From positions 92,069,207-92,133,206 of the forward strand of contig OZ024935.1 in assembly GCA_964017235.1 (NCBI GenBank): a stretch of DNA of 64,000 nt, written 5' to 3'. A model generated the notes under the pieces. The model was not told where the DNA came from and searched no databases. It was given only the letters and a program-made list of their open reading frames with translations. Source of the DNA: Sabellastarte sp. h YS-2021. Lineage: Eukaryota > Annelida > Polychaeta > Sabellida > Sabellidae. Of this stretch, positions 33,300-44,179 are shown piece by piece. Position numbers and translations under genes: made by a program. The first letter of the stretch is position 1. Each line of letters begins with the position of its first letter.

Positions 33300-33403
33300 A
33301 GGTTAATGGCCTCATAAGTGTCCAACATTTCAAAATAATGGACTGTTTGTGACACAACAGTCCATTATTTTGAAATGTTGGACACTTATGAGGCCATTAA
33401 CCT
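33300..33403. repeat. Perfect 48-bp inverted repeat, 8-nt loop
   Basis: Arm 33300-33347 is the exact reverse complement of 33356-33403, and the loop is TGTGACAC. Related unpaired sequence (GTGTCCAATATTCTCCACTA) lies near 33050. Confidence 0.95.
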
Positions 33404-34675
33404 AGACATAGTCCCATATATAGAGAAATGTACAGCTAGTATTCAAAAACACCTACTCCGCCGTCTGTCCAAGACTGGTAACATTTTATGGACCTTCGTC
33501 CTGCTATAGTTACAGGTCCAGATGTCCTGTAGTTTAAAAAAAACTAATGCTAAATTTGACAAGATTTTCACTTGTTCCATTCTTACCATTATAAAAAATA
33601 ACATTAAACCATTTACTTTTTATAAATAGCACTTGTCACGTGGTAAATTTTGAAACTCACTATTGACTTAACCCACATTGAAACATGGACTGGAAACTTT
33701 TGCCCTGGACATATAACATTTCTTAATTGCAGAAACAAAAGCATAAAAAGCATTAAAAAACCTACTTTGTTCTGAATTCCTTCCCGTTAAAAATGACATA
33801 GAACAAAACACTAATGTAGCAAACACGTCCAGTTCAGATGCAATGTATCTTTATAGAAAATATATCATGTTACGTGCCTGTAAAATCAAGTACTAAACTT
33901 CTCTAACATGTTGAAATCAATCATTTGAATTTCCATGTTGGTTTAATAACGTTCTAAGCCCCAAGAAAGGCTATTTTAAAATATTTTAGCGACAATTAAA
34001 AACAGTTTATTCAGTGCAACTTTGTTCACACATGAAGGACCCAAAATGACTCACATTTTGTATGATACAGAAACATATGCCTGGAGAGTTGATGAATTCA
34101 TTTCACTTATTTATTGACAAGAAATATAGAATTGAACTAAATTGTTAAGAAGACTGTTTCTATTTTAAAATATTTACGATCATAATTATGAAACAGGATA
34201 TTTTAACTTGAACAACATTTTATATAAATGACATAAAGACAGGGAATTTCAAGGTAGCCAAATAAGGAAATGCTGAAATAAACTGCTAATACATCATATT
34301 TACATGTTGTCTTGAAATTGTCCATTGAAATTTTTTAAATAAACAGTTTTGGTTGAAATATTAAAATAATTAAGAACACTCCCTTAAAATTTCCAATTTA
34401 AGTTTTTCTTTGAATTCAGACATCCTGCTTACATATTTTACAGTTTCTCTTTCTTGACAAATGTAAGCACAAACAATATATTAATAAATTTTCAACATCT
34501 TTATTCAAATGACAAATATATTTACACAGCTGTCCTGTGTTCATATAAAATTGCCATTTGGATGTTTTCATATCTCAAACTTAGTTTACGATCTCATATA
34601 ATGAAATATATATTTCCATATTGTAAGTGCAATATGTGTCGGTCAGCAGTGACACACTTATTTGTGCACTACATT

Positions 34676-34755
34676 TATACCCCTGTTCCACTACAAGGAT
34701 TTGTCCTACTGAACACCCTAGTAATGCAGTCCCAAGTCTCCTCTTATGTATCCTA
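34676..34755 (+). mobile_element. Decayed terminus of the Harbinger-like MITE
   Basis: ACCCCTGTTCCACTACAAGG resembles the reversed right end of the MITEs at 29.7 and 48.4 kb (GCCCTTGTTCCACCAAAGGA), followed by weak similarity only. Confidence 0.35.
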
Positions 34756-34879
34756 GAACATATTCTTTGGGTGTGGTAGGACTACAATCACAGTTATTAC
34801 AGATTTTTCATCCCATGTTTTTAAATGTTTGAGAACCTTGTGATCGCGCAATTATGTCGTAAACTTTGTCCATAGGTCG

Positions 34880-35160
34880 CATATTATCTTTGTGGAGCTA
34901 TGACTTATCTTTGATGTGCCACAATTTATCTTCATGGTGCTATGACTTATCTTTGTGGTGCTACCACTAATTTTATTGGGGTAAGACTTACCTTTGTGGT
35001 GATATGACTTATCGCTATGATGATATGACTTATCTTTGTTGTGCCATAACTTATCCTTATTGAGGTATGACTTATTTTTGTGGTGCTACAACATATTTTT
35101 AAGGGGATAAGACTTATTTTTATAGTGCTGTGACTTATTTTTTATCCTGATAAGACTAAT
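34880..35160. repeat. Degenerate short-period tandem array
   Basis: About twelve imperfect repeats of a 20-24 nt unit close to CTTTGTGGTGCTATGACTTAT. Confidence 0.75.
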
Positions 35161-35266
35161 TGCTTTATACTCTTCTGTCAACATGGAGAAAAGTTGTATC
35201 TCACGGTTACTCCACAAGAGTTGTCACGATTTATTTTTTAACTGTTTATTTTATCTTTTTAAAGTC

Positions 35267-35370
35267 CTTCATAACCTAGTGGTTTGAATGTTTGGTCTCT
35301 AATCACAGGCGGTCACCTCTGTGTGAAATTGACTCCCACAAGTGACAATGCTGTGGACTTATCCCGATTT
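35267..35370 (+). repeat. tRNA-derived SINE, type C, old
   Basis: AAGTCCTTCATAACCTAGTG head, TCTAATCACAGGCGGTCACC, CACAAGTGACAATGCTGTGG, in forward order. Confidence 0.55.
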
Positions 35371-35509
35371 CACCCTTGCTGTTGCACACATGTAAAGCTC
35401 AAACTTTCACTTTGTAAGGCTTATATTTGTGAGGTGCCTTCAAGTGTAGTAAGACCCCAGTTACACATCCAAGGATGACCCACCACATCGTGCCAGGTTT
35501 CCTGATATG

Positions 35510-35960
35510 GAAAATGTTAAGTGACTTATGGATCTTCTTTTCTGTCCATAAGGTCATCAGTAACATCCGTAATATCCTAGTGAGATCCGTAGCTGTGATC
35601 TGTAGTGACATCCCAAGTATCAGATAAGATCCCTATGACGTTACGGAAAAATCAAACAGCTTTAAAGTCCATACGGACCATAATATAGGTAGCTCTTCCT
35701 TATCTAATCCGTAGCTCATCTGTGAGTGTCCTTATTGTCCGTAAACCCATCGTGGATGTTCTTGTGGCATCCCTTTCATCCTTGATGTTTCCGTGGCAAT
35801 AAATATCAATAAAAACATTGCTGGATCTGCTACGGACTGACATAGAAAGGGTTTGCGGATTAAAAAACAGTCATAAGACCAATCCTTTGTGCAATCTTTT
35901 CATCCACAAACCTGTCCATGGCTGTCTGTAGCAGATCCATGTATGTTCCGTAAACCTTTT
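35510..35960. repeat. Degenerate array of ATCCGTA/TCCATA-like units
   Basis: Motifs such as CATCCGTAATATC, GATCCGTAGCTGTGATC, AATCCGTAGCTCATC and GTCCGTAAACCCATC recur every 15-30 nt, including reverse forms (TACGGAC). No coding frame is supported. Confidence 0.55.
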
Positions 35961-36476
35961 ATCTTATCCCTTGTGCATCCCTGTCAGTTACCATATATGA
36001 AACCGTGGGGTGTCCTTGGAAGTGTAACTGGCCAGTTTTGGGAGGCCATAAGGTTGATGTTGTCAGTTTTATCTTTTCTGTTTGGACATGTATGATGTTT
36101 TTTCATGATTTCCAATTCTTTCTTCCGCCAGACCAGTGCAGTCTCCGATAATAAAATTAGTTTCTACAATATCGTGACAGTGGAACAGTGGTATTACACT
36201 CGAAGGACCACTGTGTTATTGTTGACCTAAAATCATCATATTTTAGCCTACTTAAGATGCCATATGGTACAAGTAATTAAGTGTATAACATGTGAAGAAA
36301 GTATCAGAGAAACTTTATCAAAATATACAGATTCAAATATTCGAGTTTATTTAATTGATGAACTTTATAATTTGAATCTGAATCTGTCTTGAAATTGTCT
36401 GGAGAGCTTTTAATTCTTTTTTTTACATGTTAACAGTGCATAGAAACCGTAAATAACACAAAAAAATATTTTTAAA

Positions 36477-39400
36477 ATGAACTTAGCAAAGATATTAGTG
36501 TTTCTGATAGTGTTGTTAATTATAGGACAGCTCTGTTTTGGTGGAATGGAAATAAATACCCCAAAGCCAGCGGATCCGAAGATGGTGATGAATGAACTGA
36601 GGAAAGCTTTTGGATCAAACGCACAGGTATGGTAATCCCAACACGTCATCATGACGTCATTTTAAGTCGAGTGTATTGTTTATAATCACCTGTGCATGGC
36701 GAAAATATGATGATATATGATATAAAATAAATCTTTAAACAATTTTGAAATTAGAATCCGAAAACAAAATCGTAACATGGGTAAAGTTATTGGTTTAAGC
36801 TTATATATTTGATCAGTAAACTCCATAAAGGTATTTTTGTTTTGTGTGCACCCTTGTGGCGTCATATGCACATCATGGAGTACATTATGATTACTTTGTC
36901 ATTGACATAATTAGAGGTTATGTTTACAAATGTTTACAATGTTTACTCTTTTTAAGTGTCTTTACATTACATTTTTACATTTTTATGTACATATATGTTA
37001 ATTCTCTAAACTAACAAATTCGTCACAATCTATAGGTTCTTTCTGTAGAGTAGACATATTGTTTTCATCGATGGTTTAATAATTATGAAAACTATGTAGA
37101 ATACTTAGAATAACTAGATAAAAGTACACATATGGACATCCTTCTGTAGTTACAAACCTTAGTTCAGCATTATGTGATAAAAATCCGGCTTTATTGAAAT
37201 CCCCTGTTTAACATAGTCTGTATGAGGGCATAGTGTATGGCTAGGAACTCTTCAAAAACCTTGAAGTTCTTTTGGTTTATTTTGTTTTCATTTATGGTTT
37301 TAATATTATAAAAACTATGTTGTATACTTTTTGAATAAGTGTATAAAAGTACACATATGGACATTCTTTTATGATTACCCAACTTCAGCATTGTGAGATC
37401 AAAACCCCAGAGTTATTGGAATATCTTGTTTGAGGTAGTCTGTATGAGGCCATTGTGTATGGCTAGGAACTCTTCCAAAACCTTGAAGGTCATTTGGTTC
37501 AATTAACTACTGCTTCAGTGATGAAGAGAGGGTTAACACATTCTGGATTTGAAGTATTTCAAAATTTGACAAATCTGGTCATTTTTGGAGCATAGAATGA
37601 AACGGACAAGTTTATTTTATTATTTTTATCTAAGCATATCTCTGTCTTCAACATATCAGCACTTCTGTTACTTTGTGAGAATACTTCCGATATATTTTAA
37701 TCAATTCAGGGATATTTACAGCTTTGATGTATAATTTTACTTACACTATTTTGCAGAACAAAGATAACAATGGGGCGACACAAGAAGATACAATAGACAA
37801 GCCCAATTTAAGGTATGACATGCTTTTTTGTGTTTTACAAAATTACAAAATTTAACAATGAGTCCATAGCTGTTAACCTATTGAAAAAATTTCTTCCAAT
37901 GTAATCGCCAGGATGTTAACCCTCTTTCACCCACTGAAGTCAGAGCAGAACAGAGCCCCGGTGAAACACTGAATCATGTCAGTTGAATTCCTGTCCCAGG
38001 ACCACTAGACTTTCTTTAAGGCCTTATATCTAAGGTGCTATATGAGGACTGAATGACTTTTAAGTGTGAGCTGTAGTAAGTCTTGCGCTCTTAAAGATCA
38101 CTTTTTTTACTTTCATGAATTGTGGCATAGCAAGATGACTACCTGCCTGTCTAGTCACTGAAGTTAAGCAGCAATGGGCTAAGTTAGTACTTCGATGGGT
38201 GACCGTCTCAGTGACTACTCATGTCTCTGGTGGCTTGGCGGCTGGTAGACCAAAACAGTAGGTTCCCAACTTAGCTGGTGGTTTCATAATGACTCCATGT
38301 ATGTCAGATATGATTGAATGAGAAATACAAAAAAATTTGAAGTAAGTCTATGGATCACAGAGGCATGAGGTAACTGATACTTGGGAATTTATTATACAGA
38401 TAAAACTACAATAAAAAGTTAATTCTGCACAACCGGGTTTTCTGACGCCAAATAAAAGCAGTATGTTGATAGGCTTTATTTATCACGACACACGCTATAC
38501 ATGTAGAAATGTTTTAGCCAGAAGAAAATTTCACTAATCCTTTATTTTTAAGAAATTCACAAAATAAGTTGTACTAATTGCTACTTTCTACTTGATGGAT
38601 TAATATAGATTTGAAATTTCACTAGGAATTAATTTTTACTGTTTAAGCTTTTTAAAAAATTTTTGAAATAACAGTTAGGACCCCTCACCAGCTGTATTAA
38701 ACATATACGTGCAGGCATCCCATGTACTGGTTTTCTGTGCAAATTGTGTACGGCATATTTCTACATGCATTACAACAAGTATAAAGAGTCACTTACATCC
38801 ATTTGGGTATGTATGTGTGCTGTTCAAAAAAGAAATCCCTGGCTTCTAAACTCAGCTCACTTTATAAGGTAAATGCAATAATTATCTGTCATTCAAAATT
38901 TACACATAAAATAAGTACCAAGGAACTCTGCCCCTCGCTACTGCTTACCATCAGTGTATTAAAAAACAATTGACCACTGGACAGGGCCTCAACATTACCA
39001 CTTGTTGGACTCAAAATCACACAGAGGCGACAGCTTTTGATCAGATATGCCTGACCAGACAGGTACCAGGCTACTGAGGATTTCTCATCTGTTTTACATA
39101 CATAAAGTAAGACTATACTAAAGTGATAGTGTTATTTGCAAAAGAAATTCCTGGTTAGTAAAATCAGCTGACATTATTAAGTAAATGCAAATTATCTGCT
39201 ATTCAAAACTTATACACAAAAAAGTACCAAAAAACACTGTCCCTCGCTACTGCGTACCATCAGAGTATCAATACCACGTTACTACGGTACAACGCCTCAA
39301 CAAAATCACTCATGGGAATCAAAGCCAGACAGAGGTGGGAGCTTTTGATTTGATATGCCTAACTGGATAACTACCAGGTCACTGAGGATTTGTCATCAGT

Positions 39401-40502
39401 TGGGCAAAGACATATCTTCAATCCACCTCTTGAGTGGGGTTGAGATTTATCCTTGTCAACCCGGATTGTGAGCGTTCAGACCTGTCCCCAATCTGGTTCA
39501 ATCTGTGCCAACCCGGATTGAATCACTAGTCTGAACGCCCAGTTAGTAGGACAATGCTAATTGACACATACCTCTTCAGCAAAGTCTACCATCCATATAG
39601 CTTGTACCATCCATCTAGGTGTCAGCCTGCTATGTCCTTGGACTCTTCTCAATTCCCTTCTCTCTTTGTGCCTCTTACGCCTCAGAGTCTCTCATATGAT
39701 GGAGATTAATAGCTATAAAAATACCAATACAATTAAGCATAATATGTGGTACCATTAAGCATATAAAGCATATTTCACTAAAGGACTTAAACTAAGTCCC
39801 TTTATTGGCTAAGTCAGGGACATAAATCTAAGACTTTGGTCTTAGCTAGGTCTGGGACTTAAAATGGATTTCACAAAGGTGACTTAGCTAAGTCCAAGCT
39901 TATTAAATAACCACAGTGTTTTTCTGTGTCATGTGACCTTTTATATCTATTCAAAATATAATATTTTTTGCCATGTATCCTTCATTTGATGTATTTTATC
40001 TAAGGATAAGGGCTGTTTTGAAATGGAAAACCTTGTTGCCACATATACACTTCCCAAAGACTATTTTAATGAGGTGTTCTGTCTAATTATACTTTATTTA
40101 CTGCCATTTCAAATTTTTAAGTGGAGAAAAGTTTATGGTGGCCATATTTAAGTCCTCTTTACAAAATTTAAGCCCATTACCTCCCTGACTTAAAGTTAAG
40201 TCCACTGACTTAGCAATTTCATGGACTTAGACAAAGCAGCTAAGACCACAGACTTAACATTCTTTTGACAAAATTTAAGACCAAAGTCTTAAATGTAAGT
40301 CTAAATCTGGACTTAAGTCCCTTTGTGAAATCGACCGCTGATCTGTATTTCCTTTTATTTAGGATAAATACATTGTATATTTGATAGTACAATCCCCAAT
40401 TTGACCAACATGGCAGAGTGCACTGTGTATCATCCCAAATATATTATTTGTCTTTTTTTCAGATCACCAACTGAGTTCTCCACAGAAAGAAAGGAACTGT
40501 GA
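36477..40502 (+). CDS. Small secreted peptide precursor (three exons, 81 aa)
   Basis: Exons are 36477-36626, 37757-37812 and 40463-40502 with consensus GT..AG ends and phases 0 and 2. Residues 1-22 are a classic signal peptide (Met, Lys, then about 14 hydrophobic residues), and cleavage is likely near CFG-G. The remaining roughly 58 residues are hydrophilic, contain no cysteine and are Asn/Asp/Glu/Lys rich, with an amphipathic-looking MVMNELRKAF stretch. Single basic pairs (RK at 42-43 and 78-79) could be processing sites, but the arrangement is not that of a typical repeated neuropeptide. The C-terminus, RKEL, does not fit the usual KDEL-type pattern. A polyadenylation signal follows at 40708. 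I do not recognise a family. The introns are long relative to the CDS, so confidence rests on the signal peptide and on agreement of phase and splice sites. Confidence 0.6.
37060..37500. repeat. Tandem duplication, unit about 225 bp
   Basis: AAAGTACACATATGGACAT occurs at about 37122 and 37347, and GTGTATGGCTAGGAACTCTT at about 37232 and 37457. It lies inside intron 1 of the small secreted peptide gene. Confidence 0.85.
38123..38245 (+). repeat. 5S-rRNA-derived SINE head
   Basis: AGTCACTGAAGTTAAGCAGC and TTAGTACTTCGATGGGTGAC match the 5S control region closely, and the sequence beyond is diverged. Confidence 0.65.
38985..39390 (-). repeat. Two type C SINE remnants in a local duplication
   Basis: Copies at about 38985-39085 and 39283-39390 sit in similar surroundings (AAAGAAATCCCTGG... 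and AAAGAAATTCCTGG... upstream of each). The SINE and its flank were therefore duplicated together with a spacing of about 300 bp. Confidence 0.5.
39772..40331. mobile_element. MITE with GATTTCAC-type terminal inverted repeats
   Basis: Left end ATTTCACTAAAGGACTTAA; right end reversed ATTTCACAAAGGGACTTAA. Subterminal GACTTAG/CTAAGTC blocks recur in both orientations. It is non-coding and lies in intron 2 of the small secreted peptide gene. Confidence 0.8.
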
Positions 40503-40707
40503 TGAATGTACAGCTACTGTCTATTACCGTATGTTTATAATTCAGACTGGTTCAGTGACATCTGAAAATGTGACCGAAAGCCTTTTAGAAATTTACCCCC
40601 ATGGGTGGTGATGATTGTGTTCGGGTCATAATTGTGTCCTTTAACTTTTTACTGAATGGGAATGTATTCTGTAAGGGTGTTTGGTTCAATTTTTAAATTT
40701 TTCATTG

Positions 40708-40713
40708 AATAAA
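40708..40713 (+). terminator. Polyadenylation signal of the small peptide gene
   Basis: AATAAA lies about 205 nt after the stop codon. Confidence 0.55.
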
Positions 40714-40914
40714 ATTTATCTCAAAGGGAATCATTCTAAAAAACGAAATATTCCAAATTCTGGTTGCAGCATTTTTAAAAATAAACTTCAATAAAAATTG
40801 GACATTATTATGAACTGGACACAATTGTGATCACCCGTGTAGTGTGTGTGATGTTCTGCAATACAGTACATTTTGTATTATCTCACTGTAAAACACCAAG
40901 AAAGATGGTGAGAG

Positions 40915-41232
40915 AGTTTGGCTCTGTACGTCGAGTGTGTTAGCAAATGTAGAAGTGAGACAAAACGACTCAGAAATCTGATGCGGAACACAAAATTTAT
41001 CCTCGCTGAGTAATCTCCACTACTGGCTGGTTCATTCCAAATTTCAAGATGGCGGTATAAACAAAGCAGGGTCCAGCACCAGTACTCTACATACCGGGTA
41101 CTGTTATTCTCAGTAGCATGAAACAGAAAATAACACCTATTATTATTTTTAGTATAATTATTACACTTTAATTATTGCATGAACTGAAACTGAATGTTTA
41201 TCCTCGTCACACTCGACATACCAGGCCAAACT
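40915..41232 (+). mobile_element. MITE of the AGTTTGGC family
   Basis: Left end AGTTTGGCTCTGTACGTCGA; right end reversed AGTTTGGCCTGGTATGTCGA, so 20-nt inverted ends with four differences. It shares interior blocks with 14409-14990. Confidence 0.75.
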
Positions 41233-41649
41233 GCCTCTACGTTTTCATCCGTTTCGTTTAGTGTAGGGGTCAGCCTTGCTAATTTTAGTTGATCTAATTT
41301 ACTCTTTTACATGTAACTTTATGAGTGCATTAAGACTTTGGTCATGGTTTAAAACAGGAAACAAATTTAAGTCTTAAGCAAGGCTATATAGCGAGATGTG
41401 GAAATGAACATGTAGAAAAGAGTTCTTAAATCCATATATATTATAAATACGAGCTAATGCCACATTGAAAGTAGTTCTATTTATACACTAAATATTTATT
41501 GGGAATAAAGAAATCTGTTTAATCTACAAACGGCATGTACTCGACATTTTATGCTTAAGTTTCAACTTTTCATGGCTTTGTTTTATGTATAATTTCACTT
41601 TCCATTCCATGACCTTGTGCTAATGCCTCCCAAAAGAGACCAAGGTCCC

Positions 41650-41775
41650 CATTGGCCTAGTGGGTTAGCAGGTTTGGCAACTAATCACAGGCCGTCACCT
41701 CCATGTGGGTTCGACTCTCACAAGTGACAATGCTGTGGACCTGTCCCAATATCCCCCTGGCTGTTGAAATTGACA
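41650..41775 (+). repeat. tRNA-derived SINE, type C
   Basis: CCCCATTGGCCTAGTGGGTT head, GGTTCGACTCTCACAAGTGA as box B region, GACCTGTCCCAATATCCCCC body. Confidence 0.7.
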
Positions 41776-42324
41776 ACCTTGACCCTTGGTAGAAAAGAGA
41801 CCTCATGATGAGGTAGTACAGATAATTTTCTATTCCATATACCCATCCATCCCTTCTATCCAGCATTTATAGTTTAATACAACTCGTGAGAATGAAGGTT
41901 TTTTTTAAACACTTTTATAAAGTAGTCACAAATACATAGTCCTACACAATTAGTCCCACCAAGATGCTAAGCAAATCAAATGTGGTTAAACCTGAAGGTA
42001 GACAAGAGCATCCATTTGTAGCATCCATGACCCCAGCACAGTAAGGTGTAACCTCGGCCTTAGTGGTCAGTCTAGAACCACTCGTTAACAAGAAGGCATT
42101 ATGTGTATTACCTCACTTCTGTACTCACCGAGGACCAGTCCTTGCTTAACCCTGGCTCTTTGAAATGGATCTTGAAATCCCAATAATGGATAACAATCTC
42201 TCAGACGATACTGAAAACTTGGATGAATGTATCACAGAAGATTAAATGCAAAATTTTACACACAATGTCAAACTAAAGCTTTGTGCATTCTTGATGCTAC
42301 TTTTCTAGATGTAATGCAAGGGCA

Positions 42325-42455
42325 AAGTTGAGCGTTTTCATCCCATTCAACAGCCAGGGGCATATTGGGACAGGTCTAAGTATTGTCACCTGTGGTCAAA
42401 CCCACACAGACAGCCTGTGATTAGATGTCAAACCCACTAGGCCACTGAGGACCTC
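42325..42455 (-). repeat. tRNA-derived SINE, type C
   Basis: Reverse-order body (CCCATTCAACAGCCAGGGGC) and head (CACTAGGCCACTGAGGACCT) are clear, and the middle has small deletions. Confidence 0.65.
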
Positions 42456-44179
42456 AAAATGTAAATACAAGGTGAATTCAATGAAATGTACAAAATAAAA
42501 GTTATGTAATGTTTGATTAAATGAAATACAAATATATAATTTTTTTCTTTTTATTATTATAACATTTTTCTTCAAGAATTTACATATTTTCAAGCATATT
42601 TGAAAAGACAAAAACCTGTCAACAATAAGTCCATCAATTTCATTACAGTAAAACCCTTTAAGACCAATTTCTTGAGCATACTAAATTAAACCTCAATTGT
42701 CACATTTTTCATTAATTTGAGCATTGCAATTAAATTTAGTTTTTAAAATACTTGATACATTAACTTCTTCAGTAGACTCGACTAAAACCCTACTGTACAA
42801 TATTTACCAATTAGAACATTATGAGAGAAACTGGTCTTCTGAAGTTTAATTTCTAACAAGGACCACACAAACTCAATTATATATAGTTAACATACTTAAC
42901 ATGTGAAGAACACCATAGTCTTACTATTTTCAAGTAGAGTATTCACTGTATGTAAGTATATGCTATCTTGATGCTGTCCAAATACATTGTATTCAAGTAC
43001 ATTTTGGAAATAATTGGTAAATAACACCGAAATTGTCGGCAGAAGCACCCATTTATGCATCTTCACCCACCCCCAAAACACCTGAACTATGTGTAAACAT
43101 CCACCCTTTCAAAAAAATTCAGTGTCCAAATTGTTTAAGGACTTTTAATACATATTTCACTAGATCTTTCTTTTTGGATACATACACATTGAAATGAAAG
43201 GTTAGATCCCAACAAACATTAACAAGAGCAGCCATGTCACACAGTAGAATAGAAGTACAAAAAAAAAAAACTAATAACTCATGTAACATAGAGGGTACAT
43301 TGTTGAACAAGAGAGCAAGGTTGATAATATTACAGTGATTCTATTAATTTACCAAATCTGAAAATATTTTACTTCTATCTTGCTTTACATATACTTTTTC
43401 TTGCAATATTAATTTATCCCTGAGGGTGTACAAACAGCACTGAAAGAATATTTGTTTTCCATTTTTTTAGCTTTGTTGAGATAAAACTTGCCCAATAATT
43501 ATAACATAATTAATGGCATAGTACAAGTCAGAATCAGAATTCAAGAAACCTAGCAGTACTTCTAGTACTGTTAATTTAACTTTACTTGTGATTTTCGGCA
43601 GGCATCACAATTTGGAGAGGATTTAATATTCCATAAAAATAATTTATAGTTCCAAGAGAAGGCCCTATGTAAAATCTTAAATTGCATGGTTATTATATAA
43701 GTATCTATTACTATTTTGATGGCAGTAAATAAATGTTTTTCCCAGGTTGTACTTTCTAAAAATGGATAAAATTCTATCCATTTGTAATACAAGGAAAATG
43801 TTCTTACTATTATTTAAGCACACTGGACTAACAATGTTGACAGGTTTTTCTCCATTTAAATTTTAGTGTGAGGAAAACCTTGGACATACTCCCTTGAGCA
43901 GCCTGGACTAAAAACCTCACACATTATGCTTTTCAAATTTGATAAAAATACATTTGATTTTATGAAATGGGTAATTTGCTCAAATTGTGACACTATCGTG
44001 TAACAAGATAAGAGATTTTTAAGCAAATTTTTCCTCAAATTCCCAAAGATAAAACTGCAGGGGTAGTGTTCAGAAAAGTTCTTAGCCAAATCTCAGGTTT
44101 AAGTTGTTCACAAAGTTAAGCCTAAAAGACTTAGTTGAGACCTTTCATGAAACAGCCCCAGAACTACAGAGCAAGCTAA

